From: Janthinobacterium sp. UMAB-56
GTDB taxonomy: Bacteria > Pseudomonadota > Gammaproteobacteria > Burkholderiales > Burkholderiaceae_D
Length of the DNA stretch: 64,000 bases
Direction of reading: 5' to 3'
NCBI RefSeq assembly: GCF_900095265.1
Contig: NZ_LT607657.1
Span: 18,393-82,392 of the forward strand
A program made the translations under genes and the position numbers. Below are positions 9,078-17,536 of the stretch, piece after piece; positions within the stretch are counted from its first letter, which is position 1; each line of letters begins with the position of its first letter. The notes under the pieces were generated by a model that was not told where the DNA came from, searched no databases, and was given only the letters and a program-made list of their open reading frames with translations.

Positions 9078-9596
9078 ATGAAACCAGGGAAAGAGCTGGA
9101 GCCCCAACTGGCCGTGGCGGAAGAAAGGTATGCCACGATTCTGGCATCGATTCAGGCTTATGCGCAGTTCTGTGACACACATGGCGACGACGACAACGCC
9201 GAATACGACAGGCTCGCGGATCAATTAGAGGCACTAACCGGAAAAGATATCTCCCGCTTCAATCTGCGCGAGTGGTGGGAAGAGGAGGGCGCGGAAGTGC
9301 TGGCGTTCAGGATCGCCTTGCCCGACCCCGTGAAACTTGACGGCGTCAGCAGGCCGGACATCGCGCACATCATTGCCAGGATAGGCCGCTTCGAGCTGCC
9401 CGAAAAAGACGCAAGTGAACCAGGCTTCCAGCAGACATTCAGCGCTTTTCTTGATGACTACTACCACGCTTGGTTGACGCTGCACTGCAAGACTTACAAC
9501 TACAAGAAAATATTTGGTGCGCACAATGACAAGGACGGGAAGCGCTTGCGGTTGACCGACGACGAGAAGGTTGACCTGCTCTGGCCATATCGCTAG
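9078..9596 (+). CDS. Hypothetical protein downstream of the exporter
   Basis: I do not recognise this 172-residue protein. The ATG at 9078 has an aagg at good distance, and the alternative ATG at 9072 sits directly on it. The sequence is acidic in its N-terminal half (CDTHGDDDNAEYDRLADQLEAL) and aromatic and basic at the C-terminus (HAWLTLHCKTYNYKKIFG). It has no signal peptide or membrane helix, so it is probably cytoplasmic. It begins two bases after the second permease and ends just before a convergent LysR gene. Its codon choice looks less GC-biased than the genes before it. Confidence 0.65.
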   Translation: MKPGKELEPQLAVAEERYATILASIQAYAQFCDTHGDDDNAEYDRLADQLEALTGKDISRFNLREWWEEEGAEVLAFRIALPDPVKLDGVSRPDIAHIIARIGRFELPEKDASEPGFQQTFSAFLDDYYHAWLTLHCKTYNYKKIFGAHNDKDGKRLRLTDDEKVDLLWPYR

Positions 9597-9608
9597 CGAC
9601 GGGATCCA

Positions 9609-10472
9609 TCATGCTTTCTGCAATGCCGCCAGCAGCAGCCGGCAAAAACCGTCACGCACCGGGTCGGGCAGGTTGTCATTGGCCCGCAGCAGGCTGTCGA
9701 CGCGGGGCAGTGGTGCCAGCCGTTCCAGTGCCGCATGCCGGTGCATGCCCTGGCCCAGGTTGCGTTCATTGACCACTGCCATGCCCAGGCCGGCGGCAAT
9801 CGCGGTCAGCATGCCCGCCACCGATGGGCATTCCAGGCCCACGCTCCAGGCCATTCCGGCCTGGCCCAGCTTTTCCTCGGCCAGCCGGCGGTAAAAGCAG
9901 TGCGGCCCGTAGGTGATCAGTTTGACGGTCTCCCCCGGCAAAGTCTGCTCTGCCGTGGCAGCGCACCAATGCAGCGTTTCTGTCCATAACAGCGTATCTC
10001 CCGGCGCCGCATTGCCAGCAAAATCTTGGTGCAAAATCACATCAAGCACGCCGTCGGCAAAGCGTTCGCGCAATACCTGGCTTTGCTCCACCACCAGCTG
10101 TACGTCGACCTCGGGGTGGTGATGCGAGAACTGCGACAGTACCGCGCACACGTACATCAGTGAAATCTGCTCCGTCACGCCGATGTGCAGCCGGCCGTGC
10201 ATCGCCGATGGCGAAAAATGGGCGACGGCGTCATCATGGGCGTCGAGTATGTTGAACGCATGCCGCAGCAGCACGGCTCCCTGGTCGGTTGTGCCAAACA
10301 GTCCGCCGCTGCGCGCCAGCAGCTGGCAATCGAGCTGCTGCTCCAGCCGCTTGATTTTCCAACTGACGGCCGATTGGCTCAGATGGAGCAGGCTGGCAGC
10401 CTGGCTCATGCTGCCGGTTTGTACCACTGCCCTGAACACACGCAGGGCGTCGATGGATAGACGCAAATTCAT
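9609..10472 (-). CDS. LysR-family transcriptional regulator
   Basis: The N-terminal winged helix (residues 5-62) is standard LysR, with LRVFRAVVQTGSMSQAASLLHLSQSAVSWKIKRLEQQL. The rest is the LysR effector-binding domain, 287 aa in all. It is divergent from the hydrolase/GST pair starting at 10572, with 99 bases between. It is therefore the likely regulator of that pair, the usual LysR arrangement. The effector is unknown. Confidence 0.92.
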   Translation of the reverse strand: MNLRLSIDALRVFRAVVQTGSMSQAASLLHLSQSAVSWKIKRLEQQLDCQLLARSGGLFGTTDQGAVLLRHAFNILDAHDDAVAHFSPSAMHGRLHIGVTEQISLMYVCAVLSQFSHHHPEVDVQLVVEQSQVLRERFADGVLDVILHQDFAGNAAPGDTLLWTETLHWCAATAEQTLPGETVKLITYGPHCFYRRLAEEKLGQAGMAWSVGLECPSVAGMLTAIAAGLGMAVVNERNLGQGMHRHAALERLAPLPRVDSLLRANDNLPDPVRDGFCRLLLAALQKA

Positions 10473-10571
10473 GGACTATGACAAAAGTTGGATTGAAGGT
10501 CAAAAGAATGTCACTGGTGTCATGTTCAGTCAAGCCTTAGCCTGCAGGTTCTGCAAACAAAAGGATATCTG

Positions 10572-11429
10572 ATGACGAGTCAAGAACCGCTGTTGAATAG
10601 CCACGCCTTGATCCACGGCCACCGTATCGCCACCGGCATCCATGGCGCAGGCACGCCGCTGGTGCTGGTGCATGGTACACCGGCGCACAGCATTATCTGG
10701 CGCGAACTGGTGCCGCTGTTCGTCGATGCCGGTTTTCACGTGCACCTGTATGACTTGCTGGGCTTTGGACGATCCGAGCGGCCCGTCGAGGCCGACACCT
10801 CGGTAGCGGCGCAGGTGACCTTGCTGGCGGCCTTGCTCGAGCACTGGCAACTGCCGACCACCCATTTGTTCGGCCACGATATTGGCGGCGCCATTGCGCT
10901 GCGCCTGGCGTTTGACCACGCGGCGCGCCTGCGCAGCTTGAGCATCGCCGACGCGCCCAGCTACGATTCCTGGCCATCGCCCACCTGGAAGCATCTGCGC
11001 GATGACTTCGCCCGGTGTGCTTTGACACCGGCCAGCGAGCATCGCGCCACGATGGCGCGCCAGCTGGGCATGGCCGTTTTCCACAAGGACAGGATGCAGG
11101 GCGAGCTGCTGCGGTGTTACCTGGAGCCGCTGTGCGGCGTGGTGGGCCAGCCCTCGTTTTACCAGCACCAGGTGGCGCACTATAACGCCTGCTATACGAT
11201 GGACTTTACCGAAAAACTGCCGCAGTTAACCGTGCCGGTACAGGTATTATGGGGCCGGCAGGACGAATGGCAGCCGGTGGCTTATGGCCATCGCCTGCAG
11301 CGCGATATTCCCGGCGCCACCTTGCACCTGTTTGACGAGGCCGGGCACTTCCTGATGGAGGATGCGCCAGCGGCCGTCGCGGCACAAGTGATCGCGTTTA
11401 TTCATCAGATGGAAAGGAGGAGGCCATGA
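10572..11429 (+). CDS. Alpha/beta hydrolase with Asp nucleophile (haloalkane dehalogenase/epoxide hydrolase-like)
   Basis: The fold is marked by the oxyanion motif VLVHGTP (about residues 37-43) and the nucleophile elbow GHDIGG, where the nucleophile is Asp rather than Ser. The acid is probably in LWGRQDEW and the base in EAGHFLMED. An Asp nucleophile is typical of haloalkane dehalogenases and soluble epoxide hydrolases, but substrate-specific residues cannot be judged here. The start has an aaagga RBS. The stop overlaps the following GST start (ATGA), so both are co-translated under the divergent LysR gene. Confidence 0.85.
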   Translation: MTSQEPLLNSHALIHGHRIATGIHGAGTPLVLVHGTPAHSIIWRELVPLFVDAGFHVHLYDLLGFGRSERPVEADTSVAAQVTLLAALLEHWQLPTTHLFGHDIGGAIALRLAFDHAARLRSLSIADAPSYDSWPSPTWKHLRDDFARCALTPASEHRATMARQLGMAVFHKDRMQGELLRCYLEPLCGVVGQPSFYQHQVAHYNACYTMDFTEKLPQLTVPVQVLWGRQDEWQPVAYGHRLQRDIPGATLHLFDEAGHFLMEDAPAAVAAQVIAFIHQMERRRP

Positions 11430-12031
11430 TATTGATCGGAATGCTCGATTCGCCTTACGTCAGGCGCGTTGCCATTAGTATGAAAGTGCTGGGTCTGGAG
11501 CATGAACACAGGCCCCTGTCGGTGTTTTCCGATTTCGACCAGGTACAAGCTATCAATCCTGCCGTCAAAGTTCCGACCCTGGTCACCGGCGGCGGCCAGG
11601 TGCTGATGGACTCGACCCTGATCCTGGCATATCTGGAGGAACTGGCCGCGCATGCTCCCCGCATCAGGCCGGAACCAGGGCCGGCACGCCTGCGTGCGCT
11701 GTGCCAGACCAGCTATGCTTTGGCAGCCTGCGACAAAGCCGTGCAGATCGTCTATGAGCGGCGCTTGCGCCCGCAAGAAAAGCAGCACCAGCCCTGGCTG
11801 GACCGTGTCCAGCTGCAATTGCATGGGACCTGGCGGCAGCTGGAAGCGTCACTGCGCGAAGAGGCGCCAGACTGCTTGAGTATTGCCGGCATCACCATTG
11901 CGGTGGCCTGGAGTTTTGCTCAGCAGATGGTGCCCGACGTGATGGCTGCCAGCGATTATCCGGCCGTGGCCGCGCTGACGGCGCTTGCCGAGCGGCAGCC
12001 GGTGTTTCTGGCTACGCCGATGGCGGGCTAA
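11426..12031 (+). CDS. Glutathione S-transferase family protein
   Basis: The thioredoxin-like N-terminal domain starts MILIGMLDSPYVRRVAISMKVLGL and includes NPAVKVPTLV with the cis-Pro and then MDSTLILAYLEE, where the D-S pair binds the glutathione gamma-glutamyl group. The all-helical C-terminal domain covers about residues 85-195. A strong Shine-Dalgarno (aaaggagg) lies inside the end of the upstream hydrolase, and the two genes overlap by four bases. A GST next to an Asp-nucleophile hydrolase suggests handling of an electrophile such as an epoxide or halide. That is inference. Confidence 0.88.
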   Translation: MILIGMLDSPYVRRVAISMKVLGLEHEHRPLSVFSDFDQVQAINPAVKVPTLVTGGGQVLMDSTLILAYLEELAAHAPRIRPEPGPARLRALCQTSYALAACDKAVQIVYERRLRPQEKQHQPWLDRVQLQLHGTWRQLEASLREEAPDCLSIAGITIAVAWSFAQQMVPDVMAASDYPAVAALTALAERQPVFLATPMAG

Positions 12032-12105
12032 TCTGCTTTCATCCGAACCGGTAATTGCAGGCGGCTTGTGCAATAATTTCATTTCCTTAACGGAAGAGTA
12101 TTGCC

Positions 12106-13686
12106 ATGCCGTCTTTTAACCTGTTCCAGCGCCTGTCCCAAGCCCCCACCAAGCCGAAGGCGGCGCCTGCTGCGCGGCAGTTCGACGTGGCCGATTTGTA
12201 CCAGGGCCCCATCGCGCTGGGCGGCGATGGCGAGACGCAAGCGCGGCCCTTCGATGAAAAGCTGCGCCAGGCCTATTTCTGGATCGTCAACCACGCCATT
12301 ATCAGCCCCCATTACGACATCGAGTACAACGACGGTCCGTCGCAGACGTATGCAGTGGGCGACAGCCGCCGCACACTGAACTTGCCGTCGGCGCAAAGTT
12401 ATTCCAGCTTCATCCTGCTGCCCTTGCTGACCTTTGCCACGCGCCGAAAATGCCTGTTCGTTGGCGGGCCAGGGCGGGGCAAGACGGCCAGTGCGCTGCT
12501 CATGGGGGTGCTGGCCGGTGCCACCGTCAAGGAGGTCAAGCGCGCCATGCAGCATGGCCATCCGCAGATGACGGTGGCCGACTTGCTCGGCAATCCGCTG
12601 CCGGCGGACTTGGTGAACGCGCAAAGCATGGACGATATCCGCATCGCCTGGCGCGCCTGGCTGGGCATGCGCGTGAAAATCGTCGATGAATACAACCGCA
12701 TCCCCACGCGCACCCAAAGCGCGCTGCTCACCGTCATGGGCGACAATTACGCGGAAGTGCTGAACCATATTTACGAATGCCCGGAAGCGGCCTGGTATTT
12801 GACGGCGAACGACGACCAGGGCGGCGGCACCTACCAGGTGATCGAAGCGTTACGCGACCGGGTCGATGTGACGGTGCAGGCGCTGGCTTTCAATCCGCGC
12901 TTCTTGAACGAACTGCTGCTGCGCGTGGAAGAAAACGTGCGCCCCGAAGAGCTGGTGCCGCCCGAGATCATCTTCACGGAAGGTGAGGTCGATCAGATAG
13001 TCTCGGCGATCCGCCAGGTGACCGTGCCGGATGCCGTGCGGCGCCGCCTGGAATTTTTTGCCAGCCAGTTCGAGCTGTTCGAGACGGCCGGCGGCCAGTT
13101 TGAATACATGACCAAGGATACGGCCCGCCTGGCCGGCGCCGACCGGGGCGCCGCGCAGGCGGCCGACAATGGGCGCGATCGCCTGAAGGACCTCGGTTGC
13201 CAGACTTTGAATGGCATCTCCGTGCGTACCCTGATGGCGCTGCTGATCTACGCCAAGGCCATGGCGTATTTCCGTGGTAATGGCGAAGTGGCGCTGGAAG
13301 ACTTGCGCCAGGTGCTGCCGTTTGTGCTGCATAACAAGCTGCAGCCAGACCCGGACGCACCCTTTTTCGCGCTGCCGGAAAACGCCGCCTACCGCAGCGA
13401 CAGGCTGGGCTGGCTGCGCCGCCTGTTCGACCTGTCGAACGATGAATTCAACCGCCTGGACCTGGATCGCGACGACCCGGTAGGTGTCTTGTCGGCCCAA
13501 TTCGACCTGGGCCTCGATGGCGTCAGCGAGCGCGAGACGCTGGCGCGCCTGAACCGCATCGAAAAACTGATCGGCGAACGCACGAAGGGGCGCAAGCTGT
13601 ACGGGCCACTGTATGACGATTTGCTCAAGCTCAAATACCTGCACCAGCGTTACACCAATTATCGTAGCTGGCTGCGTTCGCAATGA
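12106..13686 (+). CDS. MoxR-like AAA ATPase of a seven-gene VWA/NadR operon
   Basis: This 526-residue AAA protein has Walker A GGPGRGKT at about residues 120-127, Walker B ending in VDEYNR with Asp194-Glu195, sensor-1 TAND, and EALRDRVDV, a typical MoxR arginine region. The C-terminal third (about 380-526) is an extra helical extension ending KYLHQRYTNYRSWLRSQ. MoxR ATPases usually act as chaperones on proteins with VWA domains, and one lies three genes downstream. An ggaag RBS precedes the ATG. The stop overlaps the next start by ATGA. Its first 80 residues precede the AAA core and are unassigned. Confidence 0.85.
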   Translation: MPSFNLFQRLSQAPTKPKAAPAARQFDVADLYQGPIALGGDGETQARPFDEKLRQAYFWIVNHAIISPHYDIEYNDGPSQTYAVGDSRRTLNLPSAQSYSSFILLPLLTFATRRKCLFVGGPGRGKTASALLMGVLAGATVKEVKRAMQHGHPQMTVADLLGNPLPADLVNAQSMDDIRIAWRAWLGMRVKIVDEYNRIPTRTQSALLTVMGDNYAEVLNHIYECPEAAWYLTANDDQGGGTYQVIEALRDRVDVTVQALAFNPRFLNELLLRVEENVRPEELVPPEIIFTEGEVDQIVSAIRQVTVPDAVRRRLEFFASQFELFETAGGQFEYMTKDTARLAGADRGAAQAADNGRDRLKDLGCQTLNGISVRTLMALLIYAKAMAYFRGNGEVALEDLRQVLPFVLHNKLQPDPDAPFFALPENAAYRSDRLGWLRRLFDLSNDEFNRLDLDRDDPVGVLSAQFDLGLDGVSERETLARLNRIEKLIGERTKGRKLYGPLYDDLLKLKYLHQRYTNYRSWLRSQ

Positions 13687-14156
13687 GTGTCCTTCGCTGT
13701 CTAGGCTTTCTGGAAGCGCTGGCCATGCTGAATGGCGAGGCGAGCGACCTGTGCGCCAGCTACGAGTTGCAGCGCCTGCCCGACGCACCCGATCTCGCCA
13801 CGGCGCTGGGCTTGCGCGTCGAAGATTATGCCTTGAACGTCATCGAACCCGCACGCGACTTGCCGGCAGCCTTGTGGCACCTCCATGCGGCGCCGTGTGC
13901 GCGCGCGCACCTGGAGCTGGTGTGCCAGCGCTGGTTTTTCTCGTCGCAGCACATGCAGGCGGCGCCACCTGGACGCTTTCGCGCGCAACTGGTGGCCGTT
14001 TTCTTCGCATCGCTCGATGAGGCGCTGGGTGGTTTTTCCCTGCACGTCGTGAGCATGACGCCGCCCCCTGGATTCTGGTACGCGATTCACTGGGACGAGA
14101 TCGCGTTCGAACTGGGGGATGAACGCTATCTGCTGCACTTTTCGCACAGCGATTGA
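13683..14156 (+). CDS. Hypothetical protein of the MoxR/VWA operon
   Basis: I do not recognise this 157-residue protein. It overlaps the AAA gene by four bases and is probably cytoplasmic, without signal or membrane segments. It contains Cys-rich patches (RCLGFLEALAML, DLCASYELQ, CARAHLELVCQRW) and a C-terminal beta-rich part (FSLHVVSMTPPPGFWYAIHWDEIAFELGD region, about 120-150). Its position suggests a subunit or adaptor of the AAA-VWA complex. That is inference from operon structure only. Confidence 0.7.
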   Translation: MSVLRCLGFLEALAMLNGEASDLCASYELQRLPDAPDLATALGLRVEDYALNVIEPARDLPAALWHLHAAPCARAHLELVCQRWFFSSQHMQAAPPGRFRAQLVAVFFASLDEALGGFSLHVVSMTPPPGFWYAIHWDEIAFELGDERYLLHFSHSD

Positions 14157-14165
14157 GGTGCGGCG

Positions 14166-15137
14166 ATGATCTCTCCAGCCTTTGCCTCGATACTTGCCAG
14201 CGGCCGCGCCCAGTTCAATGCGCGCGCACTGGAAGCGCGCCGGCGCTTTCCCGCGCTCGACATGGCCGCCTTCGGCGCCTTTTTGCACGACAGCGTCGAT
14301 CCGCTGGTGGTGGCCGTGGCCGCCGCTGCGCCCGAGCGCGTGGGTAGTGTCACCCTGGCCGCCTACGACATGGCACTGGAGCTGGTGGGTCACGGTTCGG
14401 CGGGGCCGGCCGCGAAGAATCCCTTCCTGAACACTGTCTGGCGCGAGCTGGCGCCGCAGTTTTCGGGGCTGCTGGCGACGGCCCCCGTGGATGTGTTGGG
14501 CATGCTCAGCAACGCCGCCATCCACCTTGGCGCCGTGGCGGGCGCGCGTCCCGCGCAGTGGCAGCGCGAGCTCGCTGCCCTGGCAGCGCAGATCGCCACG
14601 CTGGGGCAGCTGCGCGCCGTGGGCCAGGTGCTGGCCTGGCGCGCCGGCGTCGCGCATTTCCGCGAGGGCGCGCTGGCCGCCGCCGACACCTTGCCACCAG
14701 CGCTGGCCCTGGCCGCATTTGGCGAGCCGGGAGCGCAATGGCCGCAGGTGCATGCGCAGTTACTGGCCAATCCCTGGCGCGGCAATGCCGAGGGCAGGGA
14801 GTTTGGCGCCTTCAGTGGCCTGGGTGGCGACTTCGGTACGCCGCCGCAAGTTCGCGCCTCGGCGGACGGTTTTGTCGTGCGCAGCGCCGAGCGTCATTAT
14901 CTGCTGGTGGCCGATGCCTATGGCGCCGTGCTGCACGGCGCCACGGCGCAAGAGTTCGCGCAGGCGTACACCGAGCTGCCATCGTCCGTGCGCCTCGATG
15001 GAGCGACCCTGCATATCGGCGCGCGGCGTATCGAGCTCGACTTGCCGGCCGGCGACATCGCCCTTGCCGTCAATGCGCATACGCTCGCCATCACCTCACC
15101 TTATACGCATGCCATCCGCCTGTTGCCGCTTGCATGA
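14166..15137 (+). CDS. Hypothetical protein of the MoxR/VWA operon (323 aa)
   Basis: I cannot assign this protein to a family. The first 200 residues are Ala-rich helices and the last 120 are beta-rich (VRASADGFVVRSAERHYLLV, then RLDGATLHIGARRIELDLP). The start at 14166 follows a gaggtg and lies nine bases after the previous gene. The stop overlaps the next ATG. It could be the third partner of a MoxR-VWA ternary system, a known architecture of predicted NTP-dependent systems, but I see no diagnostic motif. Confidence 0.7.
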   Translation: MISPAFASILASGRAQFNARALEARRRFPALDMAAFGAFLHDSVDPLVVAVAAAAPERVGSVTLAAYDMALELVGHGSAGPAAKNPFLNTVWRELAPQFSGLLATAPVDVLGMLSNAAIHLGAVAGARPAQWQRELAALAAQIATLGQLRAVGQVLAWRAGVAHFREGALAAADTLPPALALAAFGEPGAQWPQVHAQLLANPWRGNAEGREFGAFSGLGGDFGTPPQVRASADGFVVRSAERHYLLVADAYGAVLHGATAQEFAQAYTELPSSVRLDGATLHIGARRIELDLPAGDIALAVNAHTLAITSPYTHAIRLLPLA

Positions 15138-16927
15138 AGAAGACCGCCGACACCACGCTGATCGATATCTGGCGCGCCGCCTGGCCCGAGGCCCTGGCCG
15201 TGTGGAGCAAATTTACGCGCCTGCGCGACCCGAGCCTGTGCGCCAGCCATGTCGAGGCCAGCAAGATGGGCCTGTCCGGCAGCTTCGCCATGATCCGTTT
15301 GCTGGACCAGAGCGTGGTGGTGGACTTGCCGCTGGTGACGGAGCTGGGCTTGCAAGACTATGCGCTGGAAGTGCTCGCCCATGAAATCGGCCACCACATC
15401 CTCGCGCCGGGTAGCGCCAGCGACCAGTTTCGCCTGCTGGCGCGCATGCGCCGCGCCTTGCCCACCCTGGAACAGCACGCGCCCATGGTGGCCAACCTGT
15501 ACACGGACCTGTTCATCAACGACCGCTTGCAGCGCCAGGCGAATCTGCGCATGGCCGACATCTATCGCAAGCTGCAGCAGGGCAGGGAGCCTGCGCCGGA
15601 TGGCCAGGCCAAGGCCGGCGGCGTGTGGACCCTGTACATGCGCATCTATGAAAACCTGTGGCAGCTGGATAAGGGGGAACTGGGTGGCGCGGGCATGGAT
15701 AACGGCGCCGACGAGCGCCTGGACACGGATGCCTGGCTGGGCGCGCGCCTGATACGCGTGTATGCGAACGACTGGATGCTGGCCGCCGGCCGTTTCGCCA
15801 CCTTGCTGCTGCCTTACCTGGTAGCGGATACGGATGCCCTGGGTGACAGTCTCGACCCCAGCCGCTATCTGCAGGACACGCGCGACGCCGCCCGCGGCTG
15901 CCAGACGTATGGCGCGCAGCAGATCGAGGATGACGAAGAGGGTGGTGCCATTCATCCCGTGCACGACAAGCGCATCTCGGGCCTCGAGGGTGAAGAGCCT
16001 CAGGCCAATGTGCCGGCCAGGGCGGGTGGCGGCCAGTTGCGCGAACCGTTCGAGCTTGGCGACATTTTGAAGGCCTCGGGCGTGGACTTGAGCGACCATG
16101 AAATCGCCATCCGCTACTACCGCGAACGGGCCTTGCCGCACCTGGTGGAGTTTCCCAGCCGCCCCGCGCCCGAGTCGCAGGAGCCGCAGATGGAAGGGCT
16201 GGAAGCGTGGGATATCGGTGATCCTTTGGCAGACATCGACTGGCTGCAATCGGTGCTGCAGTCGCCGCGCCCCGTGCCCGGCGTGACGACCGTGCGCCGG
16301 GTGTATGGCCGCGAACCGGCGCACGCCATCGACGCCATGCCCGTCGACCTGGATATGTACGTGGACAGTTCCGGCTCCATGCCCAACCCGCAGGCGCACA
16401 CCTCGTTCCTGACACTGGCTGGCGCCGTCATCGCCCTGTCCGCCCTGCGCGCCGGCGCGAAGGTGCAGGTGACCCTGTGGAGCGGCAAGAAGCAGGTGAT
16501 GCAGACGCCAGGTTTCGTGCGCGATGAAGACATGATCCTGGGCGTGCTGACGGAGTTTTTTGGCGGCGGCACCTGCTTCCCCATCCACTGCTTGCGTCAG
16601 ACGTATGCGGCCAGGCGCGAACGGCCCGTGCACATTTTGATGATTTCCGACGATGGCATCACCACCATGTTCGACAATGATGAAAAGGGTAACAGCGGCT
16701 GGGATATTTCCGCCAGGGCGCTGGCGCAGGGCGGCGCGGGCGGCACCATGGCCCTGAACCTGGAGCGCGACTGGGATGGCGCTGCCAGCCACACCTGGCT
16801 GCAGCAGACCTATGACGCGCTGAAACGCGCGCGCCGCGAGCAGGGCTGGGATATCCACGCCGTCGAGCGCTACGAAGACTTGCTGGACTTTGCGCGCGCG
16901 TTCAGCCGGCGCCACTACGTGAAGTAA
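15134..16927 (+). CDS. Putative zinc metallopeptidase-VWA fusion protein (DUF2201-like)
   Basis: This 597-residue protein fuses two modules. The N-terminal part has HEIGHH at about residues 83-88, a zincin HExxH site, followed by NLYTDLFINDRLQ, which may hold the third metal ligand. The C-terminal part is a von Willebrand A domain with an intact MIDAS D-S-S-G-S at about residue 410, a downstream FFGGGT (Thr ligand) and ISDDG (Asp). The combination resembles DUF2201-type putative metallopeptidase/VWA-like proteins, which as I recall commonly neighbour MoxR ATPases. The linker (about 240-380) is acidic. The start overlaps the previous stop. A longer frame opening at 14558 is a shadow of that gene. 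Confidence 0.85.
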   Translation: MKKTADTTLIDIWRAAWPEALAVWSKFTRLRDPSLCASHVEASKMGLSGSFAMIRLLDQSVVVDLPLVTELGLQDYALEVLAHEIGHHILAPGSASDQFRLLARMRRALPTLEQHAPMVANLYTDLFINDRLQRQANLRMADIYRKLQQGREPAPDGQAKAGGVWTLYMRIYENLWQLDKGELGGAGMDNGADERLDTDAWLGARLIRVYANDWMLAAGRFATLLLPYLVADTDALGDSLDPSRYLQDTRDAARGCQTYGAQQIEDDEEGGAIHPVHDKRISGLEGEEPQANVPARAGGGQLREPFELGDILKASGVDLSDHEIAIRYYRERALPHLVEFPSRPAPESQEPQMEGLEAWDIGDPLADIDWLQSVLQSPRPVPGVTTVRRVYGREPAHAIDAMPVDLDMYVDSSGSMPNPQAHTSFLTLAGAVIALSALRAGAKVQVTLWSGKKQVMQTPGFVRDEDMILGVLTEFFGGGTCFPIHCLRQTYAARRERPVHILMISDDGITTMFDNDEKGNSGWDISARALAQGGAGGTMALNLERDWDGAASHTWLQQTYDALKRARREQGWDIHAVERYEDLLDFARAFSRRHYVK

Positions 16928-16942
16928 GAATACGACAAGAAT

Positions 16943-17536
16943 ATGCACACTCCCGGTCCCCCACTCGAAAACCTGACGCACCGCCTGGCCGACACGCCCG
17001 TCGAATTCCTCGCAGAACCGCGCATTGCCGGCGTCGCCAACGCGCAATCGGTGGCGGTTGCTGCGCTGGTCAATGACATTTTGCTGCTGCATGGCGCTCG
17101 CGCGCCGGCCGCGTCACTGCAGGGTTTTATCGGCGCGCAGGTAAAAGCGGACCGCAACCGGCTGGCACTGGCCATGATCGTGTGCTGGCTGCTGGCCGAC
17201 GAGTGGTTCCTCGCCCAGCAGTTGCCGCAAGCAGCCTTGCTGCAAGTGCTGGGCGAGGGGGCGCGCGAGCTGGCTGCCGCCACGCCTGCCCACCAGTTTA
17301 CCCAGGACCCCGAGCGGCGCGAGGAACTGGCGCGCATCGTGCTGGCGCGCCTGGGTTTTCGGCCCCTTGACGAAAGCGTGGCGCAGGCCACGGACAGATT
17401 GTCGGCCATCAGCGGCACGGAGCGCCGCCGTCTGCTCGAAGCGAGCCGGCTGGCGGAACAGCGCGCGCGGGAAATCCGCGAGGCGCTGGCAAAGAAGGCG
17501 GCCGAGGAATCGGCCGACAAGTGGTCGCGCGAATGA
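16943..17536 (+). CDS. Hypothetical helical protein of the MoxR/VWA operon
   Basis: I do not recognise this 197-residue protein. It is largely alpha-helical with hydrophobic stretches (LALAMIVCWLLADEWFLAQQLP, about 72-93) that look like a buried helical bundle rather than membrane spans. The C-terminal 45 residues are a charged helix or coiled coil (RRRLLEASRLAEQRAREIREAL region). It lies 15 bases after the VWA gene and its stop overlaps the next start (ATGA). Its fixed place between the VWA and ANL genes argues for a functional link to both. Confidence 0.7.
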   Translation: MHTPGPPLENLTHRLADTPVEFLAEPRIAGVANAQSVAVAALVNDILLLHGARAPAASLQGFIGAQVKADRNRLALAMIVCWLLADEWFLAQQLPQAALLQVLGEGARELAAATPAHQFTQDPERREELARIVLARLGFRPLDESVAQATDRLSAISGTERRRLLEASRLAEQRAREIREALAKKAAEESADKWSRE

